Source: Hydnum rufescens UP504 (taxonomy: Eukaryota; Basidiomycota; Agaricomycetes; Cantharellales; Hydnaceae). From it: DNA of 64,000 bases. The DNA lies in NCBI GenBank assembly GCA_014904985.1, contig MU128961.1, forward strand, positions 185,872-249,871, in the 5' to 3' direction. The notes beneath the pieces were generated by a model. It worked only from the letters and a program-made list of their open reading frames with translations. It did not search any database and had not been told where the DNA came from. Positions 10,736-24,600 of this stretch are shown one piece after another. Each line of letters begins with the position of its first letter. Positions within the stretch are counted from its first letter, which is position 1. The translations under genes were made by a program, and so were the position numbers.

Positions 10736-13700
10736 CTATCCCCACTTTATCAGCTGATCATCCCTTTGCCCTTAGATAGTAGTCTGGCCCTTTTGCCAGC
10801 TACTACCACACCTCCCACATTCCTTCCCCCTCTCCCTCCACTTCTCCCACGTATGAGGTGAAGCCAGTGCTTAGCCTCATGCGTGGCCTGCCCGCTCAAA
10901 GCCAGTGCATAGAGCAGGAGGATTTCTCTCTTCCTTCTGTTTACAGGAATGTCGACTCCGCCTCGTCTAACGATGACTCCCGCATATATTCGAAGTCGAA
11001 TAACGCGATATTACAGAATGCACTCAAGTTCTTGTACAACAGTTGCCCATTGATTCACTACCGCCTTACAGGTGATCTCTTCAACCTGTCTGTCTCTAGC
11101 CATCTTTTTTTTTCTTTTCTTTCAACCTGAGTGAATACACTCGCATAAATGTACAATAAACCTGACATTCAACATGTTGAACATGTCATCTGCACCTTCA
11201 TGATAAAAAAAAAAAAGGGGGGGAAATATGAACAAAAAGCAAGTGAGGAATAGGAACTATTGAACTAAGAGATATCTGAAAGAACAAAGGGAAACAGGAA
11301 GAACTCTGACAATAAATCTAGGCCGATGAAAGCAGAGGTCAGGAATTCTGACAGACCAATTGAAATTCCACATATATAAAAGACTAGACACTCCTAAAAA
11401 TCTGCTCTCATCCTTATACTCAATATCACTCACACAGTAAGAGTTTCGTTATGACTTAGCTTTCAGCCATCTAAAAGGGGTTTGGAACCAGGTGGGTGGG
11501 GATATCCAAGTCATAACCACCAACCCAAGTGTTAAACAATGAATGCGAGTGAGCATCATCATGACTAGTCTGGCTTCACCACTATTGTACTTGTGTCAAG
11601 GCAAACACGGATATTTTTGTCCAAATGTTCAGGCAAATCCTCTCCATTTCACCTATGCACTGCTCATGAATTACAATTGCACCATCATCGAATGAAACAA
11701 AATGGTTTTTAAAGTCAGGGTGGAATTGGAACTTGACCTATATGGGAAATTCCTTTAGGCGATTGCTTCATCCCTGTATTTGTGCATGATTTGTCCAACT
11801 TCTAAAAATGGAGATTTGAATATGGATCAATCTAAACCACAAAAGGAAAAGGAGGACAAATTTAATTTGAAGAAATTTGGACATAAGGCTATATCAAGCT
11901 AAGATGATCTGAAGGAAGGGAATAAAAAGAACAGTGGTACTAGGAGCAAAAATCAAAAGTGTTCGCCATGCCTCAAGTCTCCCATGTTCCCTTTGACTAT
12001 CAAAGATTTGTTCCATACCCACAACCACTCATGACAATAACACATGTATATCGATGAACCTCTGCATCAATTGAGCACTTTCAAAATCTGGAAGGAGCAA
12101 TGGGCAAAATGGTTGGATTTGTGCCAACAGGCTATGAGACCATAATGCAAGCATGGATTATTCAAATCGAAGGGTCTATGGCAATACTCAACATGTGGGT
12201 ACCAGAACATTACAAAAATGTGGACCTTGCCAACAGTGGGATCATCAATGGTGACATATTTGCATTCAATATTCCAAATCGTCATCATCATCAGCATGGC
12301 TTCAATCACCTGTCTTCCCCATTTGAGTACCAAGGAACAAATTGGGAGTACATTACAGGTAAAGAAGTCTTCATCAAACCAATAGCACTCTTGCTTATGA
12401 AGCTTATCTCAGAGAACTAAACGAACAAAGAGGGATATGGGGTGCAGTTAATTAGCTTCCCAAAAAGTCACTGGTATTGACAAATATGGCAGAATCAATA
12501 AAAGTGCAAAAAGAAGTCAAAATTCAAATAAGCTGTCACAGGAGATAAGAGAAACAAGAATGGGTATAAAGGCAGATTGAACTCATGCCTTCATCAATCA
12601 AAAGTGAACAGGTTGTCTCTATGCCTCTCCAAGTTACCTGTCTACTTTACCAAGCATTTGATTATCACGGTCCAGAACCATTTCATCTGTTGCGACCCTC
12701 AGCATCTATTCGATATCACCCAACTCCTCACACATGTTATGAAGGAATACTCATATCAAAAGAAACAAAATGGATGATTTATGACATACCTATGCTGCAG
12801 AGCTATGTCCCCTATTGCATTGAGACATCAAAATTGAGTTCATTGTGCTATTGTGAGTAGCAGAGAATGATGTTGTACCCCTGCGAACCTTTGCCACAAG
12901 TCGCTTGTACCTAGCAATCACAGACGAATTGCAGGGCAAGCCTAATGAAGGGATGATAGGAGTATAAAAGAAAGCTGATGTAAAAAGGAAATAAGCCTTT
13001 TATCCAACGATCAGTGATCTTATATGGAGAGGACAAAGGCTGTCAGTAGAGAACTTTTCATGGTGGATAGAAGGATGGAAATGGTGGTATTTCAGTTGGG
13101 TGAGCAGGAGGAATTTGCATGCTATGATGTAGGAAGATTGCAAGGGACTGCAATCAAAAAGTGTTTGCCACCTGTAGAAGAGAAAATGTTCTGGCCTCAA
13201 AAACCCCTTGGTTTAAGCCCTTCAAGAAAATCTGCGTCTTACCAGCATTGAACTCTGGAAGAGAAGTATAACCACTTACACTAAGGAAGTCCGCATTTTG
13301 GCACATGACTTAAGGGCAGGTGATCTAGCAAGAGGTTAGTAAGGAGGGAGATGAATAAGACAATTGGTAAGGTGATTAGTGAGCATGACTAAAGGGTGAG
13401 TAAGGGGATTAGTAAGAGGATGAGTCATGTGGAGGGTTCAGAAAGGTATAAAGAGAGGGGGGATTTAGTGCAGAAGGATCATCTGAAGAGGAGTCCCCTC
13501 CAAGAATCAAAGTGCCCTGAGGATCATTGTACCCTAGTATCCAAGTACCCATTAGTAGAGAGAATAATAGTATCTCGAACAAGGAGAAGAGTATAAAAGG
13601 GAATAAGAGAATCAGAGTGTGTCAGTCTTGCTTAGTCATGTGAAGAGTAGTGGATAGTTGTAGAACCCTCAGAGTAGGAGTTGCTAGACATCCATTCTTG

Positions 13701-16700
13701 AAGTTGTGTGTTTGAAACTCAAGTCTTGCAGTCTTGCAGTTGTGTCTTGAAAGTGTCTTAAGGTCTTGTGTTTGAATCTTGGTGTCTTGCTATCCGCGTT
13801 TTGGAGTATCTGAAGGTCCTGTGTTCAAATCTTGTGTTGAGCATCTATCTAGGAGTCTTGTGTTTGAGTCCTAAGGTCAAACCAACAACAAAACTAGTAC
13901 AAAACAACAATTGAGTGGCACATAACCCATCAAAACTGATCTGTCCTCATCCAATGCATTCTAAACAAACACCTTATAACATTTCAACTGATCAAAACAA
14001 ATAAAGCCCATTAGGTCTCTTCTATAGTGGGCTATGGGCTGGATAGTCAACCAGTGGCAGCATTGGCACCCTTGTCAGCACCTGTCATTCCCTTGCTCCC
14101 CACATGAGTCCATGGAGTTGCCAATCCAGACTCCCCCTCCCCCTCCTCTGCCCCCAGTCCCTGAATCCACACCACCTGTCCCAATCCATACTCCATCCAC
14201 ATCATTATGGTCCTTCAACACTTTGGACACCTTTGGAGTACCCAGGTGTACACTGCCTTGGAAGTACATATGCTAAGGGGGATACATATGGAAGTTGGGG
14301 CATAGCCATGTGGAGGTGCACACAGGATTCATAACACGGCTGCATCAGCTTAGTGAGGCTTAGTGATGGTGGCTGTAGAGGCTGACTGATGGGCTGTGGA
14401 GCCAGCATTCTAGGAGGATCCAGAAGGTTATGGAAGATGGTGGAAGGCTCTGGAAGGCTGGTGGCTGTGTGCAGGAAATAGTATTTATAGCCCTTTGCAG
14501 TTGGGGGATCACCAGTTTTGATCTCTCAGGATTCCCACTGTGATAGCATATGGTTAATTAATCTCTTTCCTCTTTCTGTTTGTGGCTTCAACTGCAGTGT
14601 TGCCCTGACAATTTCCCATTGGGGGACCCTCCATGGTGCTGGGCAGGGTTTGCATTGCAGGATGCACTGTCTGTGGGGTCATCAGGGTGTCAAGGATGAC
14701 TGGGGAGGAGTGGTGGGATTCATCCTTGGTGGTGGCTGTGTCATCACAATAGTCATCAGAGACCAGCTGTGGGTTTTGTTGAGTGGAAGGCATATTGAGT
14801 TTCAGAGGGAATCAGTTGTTTAGATTGAGAATACTGTTAAGGGTCATTCATAGTACAAGGAGGTGATTAAGTAATCAGGTTGAGTACAAATGAAAAGTCC
14901 TTAAGACAGCTGACTGAGAGCTCACAAACAAAGATTATGTAAGTGTGAAGGCAAAGGAATAGACCTAATATGAGGGAACTTTGAGACAGAGTTGCAAAAT
15001 GAAGAGAGTTTTCATGAGAGTGAGATCAACTGAAGACAATATATTCTTGATCTCCTATGGGTGAGAGTACAAAATATAGCTACTTATATACTAAAAGGTT
15101 AAAGGGAATTATTTAAAGGATGGTTCAATAAATGGTGTGGCACAATAAATGATAATGGGGCAATGGGTGATACAATGCACAATTAAGGGGTGAGGAGGAG
15201 TTGTCATGTGATCATGAGTTAGCCACAGTGCACTTGCTTATGTGGTTGAGGTCACAAGCATGGCTTGCGACAAACAGCCAAAATGGACCCTGTTCAGTAA
15301 TTGCCCTCATCCTCTAACAGTTTTGCTTATTTTACTACACTACTACACATACTATTCATTATCAGGTACTTGCCACGAAGTCAGAAAAAAAGCTCTTGCA
15401 CAAGCTAGAGAGCTCAGATTGTGCTCAAACTTGGCAGAAACATAGTAAATGATACTCTACACAGGGTCTAAAAATTAGGGAGGAATATATGGAGAATTGA
15501 GTGTTTTGGAAGGGATCTGCATCAAGCAGTCATTTCGGCAATGGCAAGTTCATGATATTGGGTAGTTGCCACCATTCCTTTCCACCACTTGACACCAATA
15601 GAACCCTTGCTGTACCTTTATCTAGAGTATTTCTGAGCTTGGAGACATGAGTCAGAGGGGTGGTAGACCTGGATATATCACTATCTGGTCTATCATGTAT
15701 TGTACTTGTCCAGACTCAATATAAAATTCCATTAAGCACATATGGGCTCCTAGCCATTGAGGTCTTGGCCCCAATTGAGGCCATTGGTGAGGGAAGTGAT
15801 GGGGATTGATTATCTCTGGGATGGGACTGCAGGTGGCAGTAATTAGGCATGAGGTTGTTCTGGTGGCAAGCCGATCACATGATCCTTCAGACATTTACAA
15901 CCCCAATTCACCTCCAGTATGACTGGTATTTCATTTATGACTTGCTAGAAGGGTAGTCCACAGCTCAAAGACAATATTTTCCCAGTGCAATGGCTTGTTG
16001 ACTTACTAAAGCACTTCAAGTGATTCAAAACCATTAAATTCTCATCATTTTCAAGAGTAATGTACTGTAAAGAAGTGACAATTTCATGATTTTTCAAGTT
16101 CTCTTTGCACAGAGCCCTAGATATATACTGCCTGCACCTAAGTACCAGATATGGGCCGCAATGGGTGAGAATTGAAGGGGCTAGAGGGGTCGTGGTAAGT
16201 ACCCGATCATGGCAATGGAGGTGATAACTAATAGTAATGCAGCATGAGACACTATGCTACAAGCTCATGAAACTTTTATGGCAAAATTCAAATATTTGTA
16301 TCAGTGAGAGGAAATATGAACACTGGCTCATTGACCAGTGAAAGACTGTATTGTAAATAGTACCTAAGGAATATCTATATACAATAGTGACATTAAAGAT
16401 AGTGGTAACAACGGATACGGGCTTTACCTCAGTCTTGTGTAAGAGAGCTGAGGGAAGCCTCGGGGAATTCCGCTGGAGCTGTATAGCTCAGAAGGGGAAG
16501 ATAACGAACGAAAAAGGAAATCCCTTAAAGGGAATAATTACATAATTTAGTCACGTTATCCTTGAATACCGACATACGTGACAAATTTTACCGGACCAAA
16601 AACGGGCTCTTTGTGGGAGTGTGGCTGTGTGATCCCATGTCTTCGGCTCCGTCCGCGTCCGCGGTTCCGAACAGTAACAAAGGATTGGCTTGGACCGCAT

Positions 16701-17217
16701 CCAGTATACATGCATCACGCCCGGTACCGGTGCGCTTTCTTGAAATAAAGTCATGAAATCTAAGTTTCCATGAGGCGGTGATTAGAGTCGGAGATTGGCA
16801 CTCGCTCGTCGCTGCTACCGATGGACCGATGGGGAACTAACAGTATCGGCCTGGTGCACCCGTAAATGGCCCTGGCGTGACGTGCTTCGTGATCCCCATG
16901 GCACCTGCCCAACTATCCTTTCCTAATGCCGCCTTTGTAGTTTGCTTCCACGGAGGAACTCCAGTCTGTCCAGTCTGTCTACAGCGCGGACGTGGGCGTC
17001 GTGCTGAAGCCTTATCGACCTACACATCGACCAGCTGGCCCCCAGGCGATCACAATGATGCCTTGAATGAGATTGAAATTTCGGCCTCATAGGTCGCCCT
17101 GGGAATCTTGGCCAAATATGGTAATACCGTGCCTTTCTCTTCGTCGTTTAAAAGCTGTCGTCTTTGTACATCCTCACGAATTGATTTACTGCACCTCCAT
17201 CTCCCCCCTTCCCCACC
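10736..17217. other. Gene-poor AT-richer stretch with TE debris
   Basis: About 6.5 kb without a gene I can support. The largest open frames (for example 12100-12420, 12585-12860 and 15652-15894 on the minus strand) have no recognisable motif and no splice-linked continuation. Local features are a poly-A/poly-G run at 11205-11223, an imperfect minisatellite of AGTAAGGGGATTAGTAAGAG type (about 13320-13430), TATAAAAG at about 13590 followed by repeats of GGTCTTGTGTTTGAATC (13700-13880), and an LTR-like 3' end at 14610. Base composition becomes gene-like again after about 16.4 kb. Confidence 0.5.
14480..14610 (+). mobile_element. Degenerate LTR 3' end, related to the solo LTR
   Basis: The segment has a TATA-like TATTTATAG, then GATCTCTCAGGATT, then TTGCCCTGACA ending at 14610. 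The solo LTR at 9757-10730 shows the same order (TATAAGTAG, TCTCTCAGGATT, GGCCCTGACA). This suggests a second, diverged LTR of one family. I could not place its 5' end. TGTCAGCA at 14073 is a possibility, but no target duplication supports it. Confidence 0.4.
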
Positions 17218-18779
17218 ATGGGTCACCCAGCGCTAGCTCCAGTCTCGTTTATCTCAATGGCCCTAGTGTTGATACCCCTCCCATGGCACTTGCGAGCTCG
17301 CAACGTTGCTACTGTGAGCACCTTCCTCTGGCTGGCAGTTTGCAATCTATACCACTTCGTCAATGCCGTGCTATGGAAAGGCAACGTGGATATTCGAGCG
17401 GAAGTGTACTGTGACATCTGTGAGCTAGCTTTAATTTCTTTGGCATAGGGGGCTGTCTCGTTTAATGCATTCCCTAGCCACGTCACTATATGTTGCTGCG
17501 ACCATCGCGCTACCTGCGGCAGCCCTATGTATCGCACGGCATTTGGCAAACGTCTCTTCGCCGAACCGCCCCCCGCCGAATCTCAAAGACAAACGAAATC
17601 GCATTATATTCGAAATCGTCATGTGTGTCATCTTCCCTTTCGTTTACAGGGCTGTGGGTAAGCCGCTCTCCCCATTTCTTTGTATACACCCCTTCGGACC
17701 GTTCAATGTGCTTCTCGAAACAGTACTAATCAGTCAAAACCATCGCTTCCTCATCTGTAAGAACCACCATTTAACAAAACGTATCCTAAGAACTCAACTC
17801 TTTTGTCGCAGTCGAAGACCTAGGCTGCACAATCTCCGTATACATATCATGGCCAACCATAATCGTGTTTTATTTTCCGCCCGTGGTTCTCGCTCTTGTA
17901 ACTGCAGTCTATTCGGGTGAGCAGCTTCAGAGTTTTATTGATCGCTCATTCTTGCTGATTATATTTAGGCCTGGCCGTTCGATGGCTCATGCAACGCCGT
18001 GCCCAATTCCGTGACTTATTCCCCAGTGCCTCCGGCATGAGCAGCTCTACCTACTTCCGCCTGATTGCCCTAGCAATCACCACGACGCTAGGCACCCTCG
18101 GTTTCACTTTATACGTCCTTATTAGGGTCATTGCCTCATCCGGGGCAATAGTCTGGGTGTCTTGGGATTTCATTCATACAGACTATTGGCATATCCTTCA
18201 ATTTCCCACCGCCGTGGTATCCCCATCGCGCATGGCGGTTATGCTTGCGATGTGGAGTGTGGTCCCAATCCAGTCGTGTGCTTGCTTTGTCTTCTTCGGA
18301 TTTGGAGAGGAAGCCATGGCAGAATATCGCAAGTACTGGCGGTGGGTTTGCCGCGTTATCCTGCGCAGAGATGCGAATCCTGGGCAAAGTTCCGGAGGAA
18401 ATCTTCCAAGTTTCATCCTGTAAGCAGACGCTAGACCACGCTTGGGGGGATAGGATGATGGACTGATCGTTTTGGTCGGCGATATAGGCGATCGTCGAAG
18501 GTGTCCCGGGATCACCACAAAGTCGAGATGTCCACAACCGTGTCGAGGGCGGCAAAGCGGCAGCGGGATGATGACAGCCTGTTTGGCGATCGTCTGGATG
18601 TCGAAGCCGCCAAGGATGTTTCGCCGTCATACGCCAGCTTCGAAACGCGAAGCCAGTCCCTGCGCCCCTATACGCCCCCGTTAGACCGTGATTCTCAAAT
18701 CGAGTCCGCCGGCGTCTCAGTGCGGTCAATTCACGTTTCAGGCCCTTCGTCGTCTGTAGAATCCGAAGGCGAAAAATAA
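17218..18779 (+). CDS. STE3.1: STE3-type pheromone receptor 1 (7TM GPCR)
   Basis: Predicted plasma-membrane receptor for lipopeptide mating pheromone. ATG at 17218 is in a strong context (CCACCATGG). Inferred exons: 17218-17419, 17478-17657, 17724-17756, 17812-17916, 17969-18419 and 18488-18779; all joins keep frame and use GT-AG. The family block LVLIPLPWHLRARN is in the first membrane segment. FVNAVLWKGN and the spliced CDIS...LPAAALCIARHLAN follow, then a segment ending HRFLIFEDLGC that matches GHRFDIIEDVGC of receptor 2. The last exon is a hydrophilic Ser-rich cytoplasmic tail ending SVESEGEK. It is the most divergent of the three receptors and stands 13 kb from the next one with GAPDH, SPC105 and ASF1 between. 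I found no pheromone gene beside it. It may be a non-mating STE3-like receptor rather than a specificity determinant. Confidence 0.88.
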
Positions 18780-19180
18780 GCGCCATACACACTCCCTCTG
18801 TACCATTATTCACGTTCTTTATCTCCTGTTTTTTCTTCTTTCTTTTTCTGTTGCCTTGTTTTCGGACAGATCTAGAGAAATATTTCGATGGAGAGGCAAG
18901 GATCTGTTTAAATAGGGCCCTCATTGATATTCCCACTCTGTGCTATACTGTAACCCAATACAGCCTATTTGCTTGATTATTACATAATCAATGACCTGGC
19001 AACATATTTAGCCCGCCCATCTACCTCTATTCAATGGTCTTAAGCCTCTATAGTCTGCCTACTGGAGAACATGCCTCAGGCTTGTAAGATGTGACTCTAC
19101 GGTCCGATGCAACCAATGAGGGGTTAGTGCCTCTCCATCGGGTATGACGTCTCGTGACTATACAGTAAAGCATTAGCGGA

Positions 19181-19274
19181 GTTGAGCTTTTTGAAGCCCA
19201 GCTTTCGGGCCTGACTTCCGGGTATATCCGAAAGCTGGGCCTGCGAAACAGTTGGCAAAGAGTTGAAGCTCAAC
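19181..19274. repeat. Fold-back inverted repeat upstream of GAPDH
   Basis: Nested arms: GTTGAGCTT (19181-19189) pairs with AAGCTCAAC (19266-19274), and GCCCAGCTTTCGG (19196-19208) pairs perfectly with CCGAAAGCTGGGC (19228-19240). The 94-bp unit could be a small fold-back or MITE-type insertion. It ends about 195 bp before the GAPDH start, so it could affect that promoter. No target duplication is obvious. Confidence 0.6.
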
Positions 19275-19469
19275 TTTTGCCCGAATGGATAGCATAAATA
19301 CGGAGATGACCCCACTACCAGAAGAATATTCTGCGCCGGGAGGCAGACAAGGACTCGATCTGACATCGGTATCATAATCAAATGCCTTTAGCGAATATAA
19401 AAAACCGGGTGCAACCAGGGCTCCTCCCCAACCACAACCCCAACAACTCGAACTGCAAACCACAGCACA

Positions 19470-21103
<1,634 letters not shown>

Positions 21104-21612
21104 TTTCCTTTCTACGCCCTCTTCTCATTGTCCGTCATGTCTACCGTTTGTTGGAGTCGCAATATCTCACATCGCATCTTGTATCTTTTTTCCCCCCACG
21201 TCGCTCTTCATTCTCTCCACGCATTCGTCTTTACTCCCCGACTCGGTGCGATGATGATGACGAACGACAACAATAACGGGCCATGACGGACGATGACCAT
21301 ACTTCCATATACCTTCCCAAACTGATATGAAAATTGAATTACTCTGGTCCCTCGCGCTCTCGAAACACAACACAGACCCCCAGGCCAAACTCAGTCACCT
21401 ATAGATAGATGGAGAGCCGTAGGGGAAAAGAAATAGTGTTATGCCGATGTTGTTATTGTTACAATTCTCAAATGCTCAAATCCACGATTATCCTTCCGAT
21501 GTTCATGCCTGCGAGATTGTTTCGTTCAGCGCGTGTTACGTAATTCTACCAACGACAGTCACGAGCATTACACGGTTTGCTTCCGAGCCATAAACAAAGT
21601 GTCAACACCGCG
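21104..21612. other. Intergenic: GAPDH 3' and SPC105 5' regions
   Basis: About 500 bp between the GAPDH stop and the SPC105 start. It contains pyrimidine-rich stretches and no open frame or repeat that I would interpret. It presumably holds the GAPDH 3' UTR and the SPC105 promoter. Confidence 0.5.
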
Positions 21613-24600
21613 ATGGACGAGCTGCGGCGGTCGCGAGTATCTTTAGGAGTATCCAGTCTCCAAGAGAAGGAGAATGCGCTCGCTGCTCCTATTGCTCGCA
21701 AGCGCGCCATGAGCATAGCTGGAACTCGCGTCGTGAGCCCGAGAAGCCAGGCACGTAGAAGTTTGGTGAGTGACTCTCTGGGGCAATCTAGGAACACTTG
21801 TGTACGGCTATGTGTTTTTTTATTTCTAGGTGCCGCGAAAATCGATCTTGAAGCAGCATGTCCCCGTCCCTGCCATTGCGGACGACGATCAGCCCCCCAC
21901 ACTAGGAGCGGTAGAAACTAGGGGCCAGGACTTTGAACAGTCCATATCCGATGCAGCCAGTAGCTTGCGTAGCTCCCGAAAGAGCGAAGTTGGTCGGCGT
22001 GTCAGTTTTGCTGCCAATGCCCAGGTGCGGTTATTTGACAAACAGCAAGGGTCCCCCAGTCCCTCGGCCATATCGCCCTCAAATCGAGCTTCGTTCGCCA
22101 GCGATCAAGACCAGCACTCTCACCAATCAAACGTCGTTCAGTGTCCCTCCCTCGTCGACGCTCAAGTCTCTTTGGGTCCTCGCCGGATAGGGAACGAGAG
22201 GCGGTGGCCTCTCCTCCCAATCCCGCCCCCATCCCTTTTCCCCTTGGTACGCATATGGGGTTGGGGATTATGAAGATGACGATTCTGACATGGACATCGA
22301 TGACCCGGCCGATGGAGTGCCGCATGAAGCTGATGCTGTTGATGATTCCTATATGTCTATCGCTGCTACTGAGTTCAACCCGTCCCCTACGCGTCATTCA
22401 CAAGCGGATGGCATGGATATGACTGGGGATATTTCAGACATGTCCATAGCCGCGACGGCATACCCCGGGAGCGGTCGGGAGTCTCTCGCAACTAATGCAG
22501 GCGAAGCGGATGCCTTCACTGGGCCTTCATCTCCACAGGTCGTTTCTTACGACGAACCGCCTGCATCGCATGAATTCGTTGTTCCTGTCGGAAGGCATAT
22601 TCCCCGTACCGATAGTGATGGGAACGTTTTGTCACCTACCCCAGCTGAGAAGGCCAAGGCTGCGGCCTTGGAGTCTCTTGGAAAGTTTTCGCGGGACAGT
22701 GGAGGGAATGCCGACCCAGAAAATGGTGACGATGATGACGAGGAGGGGCCTGTGGTCCCAATACGGATTGGGAATGATATGTCAATCGAAGACGCGAGCC
22801 GACGTATTCGTGCTGCATCTGAGGGATTGGATTTCGATGATGGAGGTGATCAGACGATGTCGACTGTGTCTTCTGACTCGACCGGGGACATCACTGGCAA
22901 GCATCTAGCAGAGGCAACTATTAACTTCACAGCGATGAGGAAATCCCTCCCACCAACTCTTCCACCAACTATCGACATCGCAGAGGCTCCGGCTCCCTCT
23001 CTACCAGAATCCGTACCCTTCCCTTCCATTCCACCATCCAAAGCTTCAAAGGGCCCCAGTCCACCTCCACTTGCCGTATTTACTCCTGCTACTCCGACAA
23101 GATCAACTTCCGTGCCACCAAGATCACCCGCGAAGCCTCCCTCCTTTACCGCAGCATTTGCCCCATCTGTTGTCACTCCTCGCAAGCGCGCCCTCTCGGC
23201 ACCTTCACCCTCACCTTCGCCCGCAAAGAAGCGCGCAGCGAGTCCGTCCTCGTCCAAACCCGCAAAAGCAGTCCCTATCAATATTTTCCAAACCTCCCCA
23301 ACCAAGTTGCCACCTTTAGTCGTTTCCCCTTCAAAATCTAGCTTCCTGAGACCTACTTCCCCAGCTCCAGCAAAGGTATCTAAACCTGCAGCGACCCCAG
23401 CAATGCCAGAAGTTCGCAATCCCTTCGTTGAACCAGCGACCTCACAACCAGCACCACAGGCAAACAATGCCCGTCCTCTGTCAATGTAAACGCGACAAGT
23501 CCTGAGAAAGACGAGCGGAAGAGTGTCATCTCGAATACCAGATTATCCGTGGGTCCTCGACCATCGTTGACGATCGCGGGATCAGCTTCCTCGCTACCGT
23601 CGTCTTCTATTCGCTCCACAGACCAAGCCCCCCGGCGCCGAATCTCAAACATCTTTCGCAATCGACGAAGTAGTGTGGCGCCGACTCAGAAGGATCCATT
23701 TCCACCCTCTGAGAACAACACATCGGCCCACAGCGCTTCAAATGCGACCTCTGGTTCTTCTGGTACTAGCGCCGAAGCTGTAAGACCTTAAACTATGAGT
23801 CCTTTTTTTGTATGGGCAGCTGATGGGGAATTCTAGGCATCGACGTCACGTTTGCCGGATGCTCCACCCACCATAGATGCTGACACGTCCCCCAATATTG
23901 TACATGACGCCTCTGGAAAGCAACGCTCTAGATTCTCTTCTGGTCGTAGATTTAGTCTCGCTCCACGGGGAAGGATATCACGTCCAAGACGTAGTGTGAC
24001 GAATAATATGCCCATTCCGTTGCCTCCCCCAGCAATTCCAGTAAATGTATTATACTGTCTCTCTTGGGTTCCTGTACTTACGCAATCCTTGAATTTAGCC
24101 AGGGGGAACACGATCCAAAGAGCCCGAGGAGGCCCCCACGAAGCCATCTCGTCCTCGTTCTACGTTTCATCGAGCAAGCTTCCCTCCAGCTCCAAGAATG
24201 TCCCTTTCCCAAAGTACCTCTGCCCCCAAATCACACAGTCATGAACACCGCCGAACGGTACGCCGTGTTTGTAGTGGGTTAGGGGTTGTGCTTGTTTTTA
24301 TTTGATCGTTTTGTCATTTTATCCTGAAGTCGATCGTCGGAACGAGTCCTGGGCCACAGCAGCCTGTGCACATGTCTCTTGCAGAGTTTGTGAAGGCTAC
24401 AGGCCACGAGTTTAGGGAAGTCCCAGAACCCCGCGATGTGATCATCAGACCTCCAAATCCTGGCGAAGAGTCGGACAGCGGTGTGTACTTTCTTGGGCAT
24501 TGCAATGCTCTCTGACTGTGTATTTGGTAGTGTACAAGCTTTCCGATATCATCAAGGCGACGATGATCCATTATCCACAGTTGGATCTGTACGAAAGTGT

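Noticed and set aside
14034..14276. Pro-rich 80-codon frame as a Gag N-terminus
   Set aside because: Low complexity, no partner domains downstream, and it probably lies inside a degenerate LTR.
14073..14610. Complete second LTR starting at TGTCAGCA
   Set aside because: Ends match the family only on the right; no 5-bp target duplication (ACCCT against ATTTC), so only the 3' end is reported.
18136..18936. Long minus-strand frame (266 codons) over receptor 1
   Set aside because: It is the antisense of exons 5 and 6 of the receptor, which are supported by splicing and family motifs; the antisense peptide shows no domain.
22850..23467. 205-codon Gly/Ala-rich minus-strand frame
   Set aside because: Antisense shadow of the Pro/Ser-rich region of SPC105; its composition is explained by the complementary codons.
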